This document shows positions 46,359 through 55,300 of a stretch of 64,000 nucleotides of DNA, in pieces; position 1 is the stretch's first letter; every line of letters begins with the position of its first letter. Made by a program: the position numbers and the translations under genes. Source of the stretch: Ignavibacteriaceae bacterium (lineage in GTDB: Bacteria > Bacteroidota > Ignavibacteria > Ignavibacteriales > Ignavibacteriaceae); contig JABWCL010000013.1 of the NCBI GenBank assembly GCA_013360295.1, positions 1-64,000 of the forward strand. The letters run 5' to 3'. Under the pieces are notes generated by a model that did no database searches, was not told the origin of the DNA, and saw only the letters and a list, made by a program, of their open reading frames with translations.

Positions 46359-46841
46359 TCATCGTATCAGTAATGGGTGTTTATTCCTTCTATGCCATTT
46401 TTCACTCATATCCTGAGTAAAATTCCTTAGCATCTCGAGCTGATGCGGTTCGCAAAACGATGCAAGCTCAGAAAAGTGCTTGTATGTTATAAGTTCAAGT
46501 TCACCCTGCATACGGGAAATACCTGCAATCAGGGAATCAGCGGTTTTGCTCTTATCTTTTTTGCCGGAAAAAACAAGCTGCATCAGATCATTCTTCCTCC
46601 GGAAAATCTCCGAGATTAGTTTTTCGCTCTCGAATTTATGCTTTTCCTTGGACTCTTTGAATTTCATCACCTGCTCCGGCGAGAGGTTAAGTTCTTCGGC
46701 CATCACAAGTTCCGGACGGTCCGGCGGAGGCGGGGGAGGCCCGGCAGGGCGGTCAAACGCGCGAAACCAGAAAGTTCCGACGGAGAAGATATTCAGCAGT
46801 ACCAGAACGCCGATTATTATATATAAGTTACGGTTTTGCAT
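46359..46841 (-). CDS. Membrane-anchored Spy/CnrX-like periplasmic protein
   Basis: 160 residues. One N-terminal membrane helix (about 7-26) is followed by a Pro-run (PAGPPPPPPDRPE) and a helical periplasmic domain (LNLSPEQVMKFKESKEKHKFESEKL) resembling CnrX/ZraP-type heavy-metal or stress sensors. ITYKHFSELASFCEPHQLEML contains one Cys and His residues that might bind metal. In CnrX systems such a protein passes the signal to an anti-sigma factor. Here it follows the probable anti-sigma gene by only 9 bases. A role as sensor is inference. Confidence 0.78.
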   Translation of the reverse strand: MQNRNLYIIIGVLVLLNIFSVGTFWFRAFDRPAGPPPPPPDRPELVMAEELNLSPEQVMKFKESKEKHKFESEKLISEIFRRKNDLMQLVFSGKKDKSKTADSLIAGISRMQGELELITYKHFSELASFCEPHQLEMLRNFTQDMSEKWHRRNKHPLLIR

Positions 46842-46850
46842 CGCGGTTGT

Positions 46851-47171
46851 TCAATAATTGTAAATGGAATAATTGATTGTCTCATAGCTTTCGGCAACCG
46901 AAGAGATGCGTGTGTCTCTTGTTTTGCCGGACTCTTCATCGCTTCCGAAATAATTAAAAGCGGTTATGGCATTTATGGTAAAAAGCAGCGCGAGGGTTAA
47001 TGAAAGCGCGGGCCTGAGCCACAAGAGCGGACGATTCTTTGCGGCAATTCTTTCGGCAAGCCGTGCGTTCAGCCTCGTCCGGAAATACGCGTCTGTTTTC
47101 ACAGGATCTTCCCGGTCAAGCAGGTCAAGCGTCTTTTTTATTTCCTGGTCTATTTTGATGTTGTTTTTCAT
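46851..47171 (-). CDS. Probable anti-sigma factor (small membrane protein)
   Basis: 106 residues. The N-terminal half is charged and cytoplasmic-like (IKKTLDLLDREDPVKTDAYF, LNARLAERIA). One membrane helix at about 52-70 (LRPALSLTLALLFTINAITAF) and a short polar tail follow. It lacks the HxxxCxxC zinc motif of ZAS anti-sigma factors. Placement between the sigma gene (38 bases upstream) and a periplasmic sensor gene is the main support for the call. It could instead be a membrane adaptor. Confidence 0.6.
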   Translation of the reverse strand: MKNNIKIDQEIKKTLDLLDREDPVKTDAYFRTRLNARLAERIAAKNRPLLWLRPALSLTLALLFTINAITAFNYFGSDEESGKTRDTRISSVAESYETINYSIYNY

Positions 47172-47209
47172 TTTCTTTCTCTCAGAAGTATTAGACGATT
47201 AAACATTGT

Positions 47210-47791
47210 TTATCCTTCGGTCTCACCGAGTGTGGAAACATAATAGTCGCGAAGCAGATCCTGTAGATTTTTTTTAGCTCTTGAAAGAAGCGATTCAACC
47301 GCACCCTCAGAAAGCCTCATAATATCAGCGATCTCTTTTTGCGGCATTCCCTCGATTTTAGAAAGGAGAATCGCTGTACGCTGTTTCTCCGGTATAGAGT
47401 TTAGCGCTTCTTCAAGGACTTCCTTCCGTTCCTTGTCCTCGACTCGCCTTGACGGGGAAGAAGTATAAGCGGCTTTAAGCCTCATTACTGGTTTATTATC
47501 GCCGAAGATACTGAGGAAGATGCCCGCACGTTTTTTAGCGGACTTACTCTTTCTGATATCAAGCGCCTTATTGAGAGCTATCCGGTAAAGCCAGGTTCTT
47601 ATATCAGCCTCTCCCCGGAAATTATCTATGGATTTATAAACAGAGATAAAAACCTCCTGCGAGGCATCTTCCGCATCTTCAGTGTTTCGCAGTATCCTGT
47701 AGCATAAATTATATACCAGGTCTTTATTCTCCTCAACCAGCCTGTCAAAAAGCCGGCCGGGTTCTGTCTCAGTCAATCTCTCATCTTTCAA
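47210..47791 (-). CDS. ECF-family RNA polymerase sigma factor
   Basis: 193 residues with region 2 (DLVYNLCYRILRNTEDAEDASQ, shown by its motifs NTEDAEDASQEVF and IRTWLYRIALN) and region 4 (PEKQRTAILLSKIEGM, MPQKEIADIMRLSEGAVESL, SRAKKNL). It directs RNA polymerase to a stress-type promoter set. It heads a four-gene minus-strand cluster with a probable anti-sigma and two Spy-like proteins. The TTG start at 47791 has no nearby ATG in frame, so the N-terminus is slightly uncertain. Divergent from the repeat protein gene at 47953. Confidence 0.93.
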   Translation of the reverse strand: MKDERLTETEPGRLFDRLVEENKDLVYNLCYRILRNTEDAEDASQEVFISVYKSIDNFRGEADIRTWLYRIALNKALDIRKSKSAKKRAGIFLSIFGDNKPVMRLKAAYTSSPSRRVEDKERKEVLEEALNSIPEKQRTAILLSKIEGMPQKEIADIMRLSEGAVESLLSRAKKNLQDLLRDYYVSTLGETEG

Positions 47792-47952
47792 AAATAAATG
47801 CTTTCACTACATCCGGTTAGACGCCGCGGGCGGGTGATTTCCTTCGCGGATGGTGAAAATATATTATTTGCGGTAAAATAAATTCGTGAACGGGTTCTGT
47901 ATAATATTAATAATAACTAATTTTGAGTTATGATTAACATAAGGATTTTACG

Positions 47953-49248
47953 ATGAAAAAGTTAAATGTATTTTTATTGTTATTTGGCGCGTTGAGCTTT
48001 TCCGCTTTCGCGCAGGAAGAAGAAAAACCGGTAAAAGAGCCGGTTGAAGAATGCTCGTATGCATCTTTTGGCATCCCTACATCAGCGGCGGGAATATCAT
48101 TCGGTAACTCAAAAAGATTCAGCGGCATCAGAATTAATGTGGTTGATTGCGGAGTTGAAAGAGTTGACGGAATCAATCTCACACTCTGGAGAGCGAATAA
48201 AAATTCAGCTCCCGAAGTAAATGGTTTCTCGATAGGAGTATTTCCTTCAACCGGCGACCTGACGGGATATGGTTTTGGCCTGGCGGGAATGGTTGCTAAG
48301 GGTAACGTACTCGGCATAACAAATGTAGGATTAGCCAGTGTGGCAGGTGGCAGTATGAAGGGAATTCACAACGCCGGACTCGCGATTGTGGCAGAAGACG
48401 ATATCTACGGTTTAGGACAGGCAGGACTTGCTATTGTATCCGGTGGTGAGATGAAAGGTATTTTCCTTTCCGGACTCGCTAACGTATCCGAAGGTGAAAC
48501 TTTTGGTATAAACGCCGCAGGACTTGCTGTGGTTTCGCAGGGGGGAATGAAAGGAATAAATTTTGGCGGGCTGGCAGCTGTTTCGCAGGAGGCAATCTAC
48601 GGAATTAATTTCGGAGGCCTGGCGCTGATATCTCAGGGTGGGCTGAAAGGAATAAATGTAAGCACGCTCGCGGCGATCGGGCAGGATGGAATAACCGGAC
48701 TGAATCTGAGCGGTCTTGCTTTAGTGGCTCAGGAAGAAATAACCGGACTGAACTTAAGCGGAGTAGCGCTTGTCGCTCAGGAGGGTATCACCGGCCTGAA
48801 TTTTGGCGGTGCAGCGGTAGTTTCGCAGGAGAGGATATTAGGACTTAATATCAGCGGCGGCGCTCTCGTCTCCCAGGAAAATATTCTAGGATTGAACGTC
48901 GGTGGTTTAGCGATTGTTTCCGATAAGGCAAATATTACCGGCATCAACGCGTCTCTCGGAAAGATCTTCGCCGATAATGCAATCACAGGATTGAACGTGG
49001 CGGGATATAATACGGAGACGGAGTTAGTTAAAGGAGTGAATGTAAACGCCATCTGGTCGGATATCGATATGCTGAAGGGATTGTCCGTCGCGGGGTTTAA
49101 CCAAATAAACGAAAAACAATACGGACTGACAATTGGTTTGTTTAATTACGCAGAGGACCTTCAGGGTGTGCAGATTGGTTTGCTGAATATGGTGAAGTCG
49201 AATCCGGTGTATGCGAGGATATTGCCGGGGGTTAACGCACGGTTTTAG
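47953..49248 (+). CDS. Surface protein with 16-residue repeats
   Basis: 431 residues. A signal peptide (VFLLLFGALSFSAFA) and a short non-repeat region (about 20-110) precede some 15 repeats with a period of 16 residues, consensus (I)xGLNxxGLAxVSQEx; examples are TGLNLSGLALVAQEEI and TGLNLSGVALVAQEGI. The last units turn into YGLTIGLFNYAEDLQGVQIGLLN. This matches the LA_2272-type surface repeat proteins and predicts a solenoid or beta-helix. Function unknown; adhesion or scaffolding is a guess. AAGGATTTTACG precedes the ATG. The 48-bp DNA repeats can recombine and change length. Confidence 0.82.
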   Translation: MKKLNVFLLLFGALSFSAFAQEEEKPVKEPVEECSYASFGIPTSAAGISFGNSKRFSGIRINVVDCGVERVDGINLTLWRANKNSAPEVNGFSIGVFPSTGDLTGYGFGLAGMVAKGNVLGITNVGLASVAGGSMKGIHNAGLAIVAEDDIYGLGQAGLAIVSGGEMKGIFLSGLANVSEGETFGINAAGLAVVSQGGMKGINFGGLAAVSQEAIYGINFGGLALISQGGLKGINVSTLAAIGQDGITGLNLSGLALVAQEEITGLNLSGVALVAQEGITGLNFGGAAVVSQERILGLNISGGALVSQENILGLNVGGLAIVSDKANITGINASLGKIFADNAITGLNVAGYNTETELVKGVNVNAIWSDIDMLKGLSVAGFNQINEKQYGLTIGLFNYAEDLQGVQIGLLNMVKSNPVYARILPGVNARF

Positions 49249-49310
49249 GGGCTTGTGACTTAGAAACAATCAGATATAAAAAAATCCATCCAAGAAGAGA
49301 TTCATTCTTT

Positions 49311-49393
49311 GGGCGGCCGCTTTTAGCCTGTTATTATGGTTTAAAGCGGCCCCCATAATTGTAGGCCCGCCTCGCAGGCGGCTAAAAACGTGA
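49311..49393. other. Inverted-repeat region after the repeat protein gene
   Basis: CGCTTTTAGCC (about 49318-49328) faces GGCTAAAAACG (about 49380-49390), enclosing a second hairpin CCGCCT-CGC-AGGCGG. It probably acts as a two-way transcription stop between convergent genes. Confidence 0.45.
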
Positions 49394-49458
49394 TGATGCG
49401 AGAGGACACATACAAAAACACGTGCGATGCGTCTCTATGGCCTATCTCTTATCCTGTT

Positions 49459-49899
49459 TTATCCTAACCGATTCCCCAGTTCCTCCAGTTCCTCCTCACT
49501 CAACTCCTCCTGCAGCAACTGAAAATATTCTCTCTCTTCCAGTCTTATATGCTGCTCAAGCATATAGCCGGTTTCATCCATTATATGGACATAGTTTTCA
49601 TTCTCCAGTTCGATCAGTTTAAAGTTAGCGGCAAGGTTCTGGTGCTGGAAGATCAGTTCGCCGGTGAGTGTTGCCAGACGGCTGCTTTTTCCTTTACCAA
49701 ATGAGAATAGGATTTCTTCTTCAGCCTTAAAATGGCCGATAAGGTGAGTCTTAAAAAAGTTTAAAGCATAGGTACGTTTCTCATGAGGAGTGTGGGGCAT
49801 ACCTTTGTACTGCGGAGCATCCTGTTTAAGGAGCTGCGCGAGAATAAGCCCGTCGTGGTGCTCGCGGGAAAGCTTAAATAAACTTTTGTGGCGTTTCAT
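49459..49899 (-). CDS. Hemerythrin HHE-domain protein
   Basis: 146 residues forming one hemerythrin-like four-helix bundle. Iron-ligand candidates are REHHDG (near 12-17), HLIGHFKAEEE, FQHQNL and EQHIRLEERE. The set is close to the HHE cation-binding family seen in oxygen, NO or iron-sensing proteins. There is no fused signalling domain. ATG at 49899 after an AT-rich leader. It is 47 bases downstream of a GIY-YIG gene on the same strand; a functional link is not evident. Confidence 0.9.
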   Translation of the reverse strand: MKRHKSLFKLSREHHDGLILAQLLKQDAPQYKGMPHTPHEKRTYALNFFKTHLIGHFKAEEEILFSFGKGKSSRLATLTGELIFQHQNLAANFKLIELENENYVHIMDETGYMLEQHIRLEEREYFQLLQEELSEEELEELGNRLG

Positions 49900-49946
49900 A
49901 TCCGAAATATAATAAAAATGAAGAATAGAATATTCGTCTCATTACA

Positions 49947-50318
49947 TTACCGGGAGGGAGGCGCGGCCTTTATCGGGTTATACCCCTCCTCCCCGAACGG
50001 CTGAAGTTCTTCCGTGAACATCGCCTCGAGGATATCCAGCTCCTTTTTCATATCAAAAGACGGACTGTCTTTTGGTTTTTGCGTTGCCAGGATTTCGAAG
50101 GAGAAATTTGCGGTGCCGTAATCCGTCCAGTCCTTCTGCAGTTCTTTATTGGGGTGCAGCCCGGCATCAAGCTGAAAGCGGTGACGGTTCCATATAGCGT
50201 CCAGATTGACGCTGCTCCCGATAAATATTTTACCGTTCGCATTGTTTTTAATCTGAAAAACACCCGCCGGTTTTGGCGCGAGTTTGTATTGGTCTTTAAT
50301 TTGTTTGCGTGATAACAT
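49947..50318 (-). CDS. GIY-YIG nuclease family protein
   Basis: 123 residues. The family's first strand pair reads GVFQI and IFIGSS (GIY and YIG replaced by GVF and FIG). Downstream come the catalytic-region Arg in NRHRF, the KELQKDWTDYGTANFSFEIL stretch seen in stand-alone Bacteroidota members, a Glu in ILEAMFTEEL, and Asn in GYNP. With the metal-binding Glu and Arg apparently present it may cut DNA, but the substrate is unknown. The upstream gap contains ATAATA-TCTGG-TATTAT (50331-50347), a small dyad. Confidence 0.8.
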   Translation of the reverse strand: MLSRKQIKDQYKLAPKPAGVFQIKNNANGKIFIGSSVNLDAIWNRHRFQLDAGLHPNKELQKDWTDYGTANFSFEILATQKPKDSPSFDMKKELDILEAMFTEELQPFGEEGYNPIKAAPPSR

Positions 50319-50375
50319 TTTTCTAAAACCAATAATATCTGGTATTATAAATAGAAAAATAGCGAATAATATTGA

Positions 50376-51698
50376 TTATGAAATCTTCCTAATTGATTCA
50401 ACGGCATAAAGAGGTATCGTTTCCACCGCGCCATATCGCGAGAAATTCTCAGCGGAGAAACGGATACCTCTTTCACACTTCTTTTCCTTCATAAAAATGT
50501 GCAGGCTTTTCATTGAACCTTTACCTCCGGATTTGACTTCAACAGGCACAATTTTTCCGCCCGCCCGGATAACGAAGTCCACTTCCGCGTTACTGCTTTT
50601 TGCTTCACGGTGCCAGTAAAAAAGCTCAGGAGGTTCATAACAGGACGCTGTTTTTATTAATTCCAGTCCCACAAATTGTTCGGCAAGGTTTCCCTTATTG
50701 ATTACTTCAAAATCAGTTGTGGTTAAAAATTCACTAAGGTCAAGCCCCATAGCCCGCTGAAAAAGCCCGGTATCCAGCAAAAGCATTTTTTGGCGTTTGG
50801 GATTTGCCTCCGCCCCGAGAGGTAACCCGTTTGCGGCGGTATGAGTGACAGGGATAACCAAACCCGCTGTTATCAGGAGGGACAGAGCGGTTTTAATCTG
50901 CGAATGATTGGCATTCGCGCTTCCCGCTGAATAGACGAACTTGCCGCCAGCCTGGGCTATTACCGACTGAAATACTTCCTGCAGCAATGAGACATTGAAC
51001 CGTTTTTTGTATTTCGCGAAGTCAGTCCTGAAGGCAACAGTCAGGTCGGTCAGAAGCGCCTGACATTTATTTATATCCCCGCTCTCTATATACTCCGCTG
51101 CCGCCTGAGGCATTCCCCCGACGAGCATAAATTTTCTTACAAGCCCAAGTAATTTTTGGTGAACGGCATCCGGCAACGGAGCCTCTGAACTAGCCTTTTC
51201 CAGAATTCCAAGCAGGTTTTCTTCCCCCATACCGATCAGGAACTCACTGAAGCCGAGGGGATAGAGAAAAAGCGAACGTATCCTTCCTACCCCGAAAGTC
51301 GGAATCTCCGAGAGAGCAAACTCCAGCAATGATCCTGCGGAGATTAAATGCAACCCGGGCATTTTCTCGTAAAAATAGCGGAGCGATGCTATAGCGTTTT
51401 GACAGGATTGGATCTCGTCAAAGAACAGAAGAGTCTTGCCGGGAATGATAGCTGTTCTATAAATCGCGCTGAGATTTTCACAGATGCCTGCAGGCGAGAG
51501 ATCACCTTCAAACAGTGATCTGACTGAAGGGCTCTCTTCGAAATTTACTTCGATAAAGTTTTCGAAAGTTTTGCCAAACTCGCGAATGGTTTTTGTCTTA
51601 CCAACCTGTCGCGCTCCCCGGATTAAAAGCGGTTTATGATCATTCTCTTCTTTCCACTTCAGGAGTTCACTATCTATTTTTCGGGGTATATATTTCAT
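50376..51698 (-). CDS. AAA-type ATPase with DUF4143 domain
   Basis: 440 residues. The N-terminal ATPase has Walker A GARQVGKT (28-35, Lys34) and Walker B LLFFDEIQ, with a sensor-like ISAGSLLEFAL. The C-terminal DUF4143 part includes VGGMPQAAAEYI, SLLQEVFQSV and a PD-(D/E)XK-like segment (AEVDFVIRAGGKIVPVEVKSG) with Asp, Glu and Lys in order. Such proteins are common in Bacteroidota and archaea, often variable between strains. Their role is unsettled; DNA-related or toxin-antitoxin-like functions have been proposed. The ATG at 51698 lacks a Shine-Dalgarno sequence and lies directly beside an array of palindromic sites. Confidence 0.88.
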   Translation of the reverse strand: MKYIPRKIDSELLKWKEENDHKPLLIRGARQVGKTKTIREFGKTFENFIEVNFEESPSVRSLFEGDLSPAGICENLSAIYRTAIIPGKTLLFFDEIQSCQNAIASLRYFYEKMPGLHLISAGSLLEFALSEIPTFGVGRIRSLFLYPLGFSEFLIGMGEENLLGILEKASSEAPLPDAVHQKLLGLVRKFMLVGGMPQAAAEYIESGDINKCQALLTDLTVAFRTDFAKYKKRFNVSLLQEVFQSVIAQAGGKFVYSAGSANANHSQIKTALSLLITAGLVIPVTHTAANGLPLGAEANPKRQKMLLLDTGLFQRAMGLDLSEFLTTTDFEVINKGNLAEQFVGLELIKTASCYEPPELFYWHREAKSSNAEVDFVIRAGGKIVPVEVKSGGKGSMKSLHIFMKEKKCERGIRFSAENFSRYGAVETIPLYAVESIRKIS

Positions 51699-51700
51699 TT

Positions 51701-51812
51701 TTATAAAAATACAAGGTTAAAAATAAGGAAAATGTGAAAAATACAAGGATAAAATAAGAAGATATTGTAAAAATACAAGGATAAAAACGGTAAGAATTGT
51801 AAAAATACAAGG
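51701..51812 (-). promoter_or_regulatory. Four operator-like repeats at exact 32-bp spacing
   Basis: ATACAAGG begins at 51709, 51741, 51773 and 51805, each 32 bases apart. It is part of TTGTA-N4-TACAA, a palindrome that is perfect at 51765-51778 and 51797-51810 and changed in one half at 51701-51714 and 51733-51746. The array lies immediately upstream of the DUF4143 ATPase start. Spacing of 32 bp is three DNA turns, so proteins on the sites would line up on one face. Confidence 0.7.
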
Positions 51813-51833
51813 ATGGGTGTTTTTTAATTAACT

Positions 51834-51854
51834 TTGCTAACCACTTGTTAGCAA
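51834..51854. promoter_or_regulatory. Perfect inverted repeat between the tRNA and the ATPase array
   Basis: TTGCTAAC (51834-51841) and GTTAGCAA (51847-51854) are perfect arms around CACTT. No T-run follows on the minus strand. It may be an operator or a weak tRNA terminator. Confidence 0.4.
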
Positions 51855-51949
51855 CAATCTTTACCCATTAACTTAGGTGCTGAAAAAAATGCCAGGGTTG
51901 ATTAAGGAGATGCGAGGATATTTTTAATTCATCATTCTGAATTAATTTG

Positions 51950-52021
51950 TACCCCCGACAGGAGTCGAACCTGTGCGCATGGCTCCGGAGGCCACTGCTC
52001 TATCCACTGAGCTACGGGGGC
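51950..52021 (-). tRNA. tRNA-Arg, anticodon CCG
   Basis: The minus strand folds into a full cloverleaf: acceptor GCCCCCG/CGGGGGT with a G-T end pair, D arm GCTC-AGTGGATA-GAGC, anticodon arm GTGGC-CTCCGGA-GCCAT with anticodon CCG, variable GCGC, T arm ACAGG-TTCGACT-CCTGT and discriminator A. CCA is not encoded. Total 72 bases. It reads the Arg codon CGG. A 40-bp tandem repeat array lies just upstream. Confidence 0.96.
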
Positions 52022-52044
52022 AAAATTAAAATTAAGAATTAAAA

Positions 52045-52230
52045 ATTAAGAATTTCATTTATTCAACTCAAAATCCCACAGGGGATTAAGAATTTCATTT
52101 ATTCAACTCAAAATCCTACAGGGGATTAAGAATTTCATTTATTCAACTCAAAATCCCAAGGGGGATTAAGAATTTCACCCATTCAACTCAAAACCCCAAG
52201 GGGGATTAAGAATTTACTTTATTCGGGTTG
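52045..52230. repeat. 40-bp tandem repeat array
   Basis: Four full units at 52045, 52085, 52125 and 52165 with an exact 40-base period, and a degenerate fifth from 52205. The unit begins ATTAAGAATTTCATTTATTC and ends AACTCAAAATCCCACAGGGG with small changes. Across each junction AATCCC and GGGATT form a 6-bp hairpin. There are no unique spacers, so it is not a CRISPR array. It sits upstream of tRNA-Arg. Confidence 0.85.
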
Positions 52231-52255
52231 TGGCTTCTTAAATTTTAATTGTTGG

Positions 52256-52313
52256 CAAATTTAAGGAAAATTTGGGAACTGTGTAAGGGAATTGTAAACG
52301 GGGAGACAATTCC
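52256..52313 (+). promoter_or_regulatory. Two inverted repeats upstream of the histidine kinase gene
   Basis: CAAATTT-AAGGA-AAATTTG (52256-52274) and GGAATTGT...ACAATTCC (52288-52295 with 52306-52313) are perfect arms. The second ends 83 bases before the kinase ATG. They could be operator sites or leader hairpins. Nothing else is seen in the gap 52231-52396. Confidence 0.4.
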
Positions 52314-52396
52314 GGCTTATTAATCCAAATTCTTCACGTGCCGCCTTTCCGCTTTTTTACTGCATCTCTTTTTTGCTTATATTTATTTCAGAAACA

Positions 52397-55300
52397 ATGT
52401 GTGCTATTTTTTTGACGTCCTTACGTTTAATCCCTCTTTTTTTAATGTTTTTCTCTTTCCCGCTTTCCGGGACGGAGTTCGTCCATTACGGCCTGAAAAA
52501 CGGGCTGCCTGATAATAAGGTTAACTGCTATTATCAGGACCGGTATGGTATGCTCTGGATGGGCACCGCTTCCGGATTAACCCGCTTCGATGGCATACAT
52601 TTCTATACTTTCACCGCCGGTGAGTCTGACTCAATGGGGCTGGCTGAAGATTATATTATGAATATTTTCCCTTTCAGTGATGATGTGCTTCTGTTTACTA
52701 CCGCTTCCGGGTATCTTATCGCCTATCGCTATAGCACCGGAAAATTCGAAAACCTCTCGATTAAGAAGGAGATCGGCTCCATAGGCTGGCGGCGGGGATT
52801 CAGGATGAAAAACGGCGAGGTGTGGTATTCAACAGATAATGGTATCGCGCTGCTTTATCCCAGCCTGATTAGCGCAAAGGAAATCCCCGTCAGCTTAGCC
52901 GGAAAGAAAAAAACTCAGTCATATGCCGTACACGATATCATTGAAGATGTAAACGGTGATTTCTGGTTGGGCACTTTTACTCAGCAGATTATCCTTTTTG
53001 AGAGAAAAAGTAAAACATTTTCGCAGCCGTTTTATCCCCTGCTTCCGCTTTGCCAGGTTCACACTCTGATAATGTCGGAAGACGGGGGTATCGCGTTCGG
53101 CGCCTCGGCGGGGGAAGGATTGCTTATCATTGATACAAAAACGAAAACCGTAAGAGCAGTAATTCCAAAAGAGGGGAATAACGTCTGGGATAATATTACC
53201 GCTCTGGTTGAAGTTAAACGCGGGGAACTTCTGCTTGGAACGACAAATGGAATGTTGAAATACAATCTTTCTTCCGGCAGATTCAGGTCATTTACCGCGG
53301 ATGAGGAAAGTAAAGCCTCTCTGCTGGACAATAATATTTCTCAGCTTTATAAGACCCGTGACGGTTCAGTCTGGATCTCAACATCATTGGGGGTGCAAAG
53401 AACTAATTTCCGGGATCGTCTTTTCCATAAGTTTTCTCAAGTGCCATTTTCCGTATCGCCTAAAGAGATAACCTTTTCACAATTTGTAATACAATACTCG
53501 GAAGACCTGCTGATATTCGGACACGGTAAGGGGCTTTCATTTTATGACCGGAATCAGCGGACTTCTGTTACAGTGCAGTTGAAAAATCAAAGAGCGAACA
53601 TCGAAACGATAACTCCTTTCTGCGGTTTGCTTGACGGAGATGTGCTATGGATAGGTACCTGGGGGGGAGGATTATACAGATTAAAGTTGAAAGAGATTAA
53701 CCGGAAAGTCACTGTCGTTTCACAGGAGCAGTTTAGTGATAATATGCCGGGGAAGTACAGGCTGCCAAACAACTATGTAAAGCATTTATCTGAAGATAAA
53801 TCCGGCAATCTGATAATCAGCACCTGGGGAGGAGGGGTTGCTCTGATAAGGGAGAAAGATATCCGCGGGAGCGCTCCGCGTTTTGAAAATCTTAAATTGA
53901 TTGTTGATGGTAAAGAAGAGAGCAGGTTTATTAACTTTTGTATTGTTGACGGGTTTAATAATTATTGGATAAACGCGGGGACTGCCCTGCTTAAGAGCAG
54001 TCCGGGCAAGAAAGTATTTTCGAAATTAACTCCTCCGCCTTCGAGAGGCAAAAGAGAATTCTTTCCGCTTGGTTTTCATAAAAACGGGGGGAGTGGGATA
54101 CTTATCGGAAGCAGCGACGGGCTTTATGAGTTGCAGATACAAAGTGAAGAAAAATACCTGTTCCGTGAGTTGTTCTACGCCAAAGAGACGCCCGTGCTCC
54201 AGATCGCTGTAACGCAAAAAGGGGATATATGGTTTCTCTCTGAAAAGGGGAGGGTTAGCCGGTATAAGATAAATACAGGTGCAATAATCACCTATGATCT
54301 GAACGAGGAACTCGACGGATTCCAGGCAAGTTACGGAATAGCTTCTGCCGACAGGGACGGACGAATCTACTTTAGCGGAATGACCGGTTTTGCTGCTTTT
54401 CACCCGGACTCGATTATCTCCTCGGGAAAGAATAATAAATGCGTAATTACCGGAGTTGTACCAGGAGGGGACAAGAAGGGGATTTCATTCCCCGACGCGC
54501 TTGTGCTGAGGGAGATCAGTATGGATCATAATAACTCCGGGGTTAAAATTCTTTTTTCATCAATGAGTTTTGCTAATCCCGGCAGGCACAAATACCGGTA
54601 TCGTTTACTGGGTTCAGACAGCGCCTGGAATTCTCCCGGCCAATCTCCCGAAGTAACCTATCCGAGATTAGCTCCCGGCGAATACAAGTTTGAGGCGCAG
54701 GCATCATCCGAGGACGGGGAGTGGGCAACTGCCCCGGCTGTCTTGTCTATTTCAGTTTCGCCACCGTTTTACAACAGGGTATGGTTTCGCATAATTTTGT
54801 TTGTCGCGCTAGTCGGCGGAATTACAATATATTCGCGCCGCAAATTGGCAGTACTCCGGAGAGAAAAAGACCGGCAGGAAGAATTTTCACGGAAGCTTAT
54901 AGAAACACAGGAAGCAGAGAGGACTAAAGTCGCGAGGGAGCTTCACGACAGCCTTGGGCAAAATTTGCTTGTGCTTCAGAACCTTCTCGGGCTTTACAGG
55001 AAAAAGACAAACAGTAATGATGAAGACCTGATTTCCCTGAACAGTATAATTGGGCAGTCCATAGAAGAGGTTCGAACGATTTCATCATCGCTGCATCCGC
55101 ATCAGCTTTCAAGGTTCGGAATTGTTCCCGCGTCAAGAACAATGATTGAAAAAGTTGCTGCGTCCTCAGGGGTAAGAATTTCATTTGAAGCGTCCGAAGA
55201 GAAAATTATACTTGGAGAAAAATCTTCGATAACAATTTACAGGCTGATACAGGAGGGGCTGAACAACATTATTAAGCACTCAGGCGCGTCTGAAGCTAGG

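Noticed and set aside
51701-52230. CRISPR array
   Set aside because: The two repeat sets have fixed units of 32 and 40 bp with no unique spacers and no cas genes nearby.
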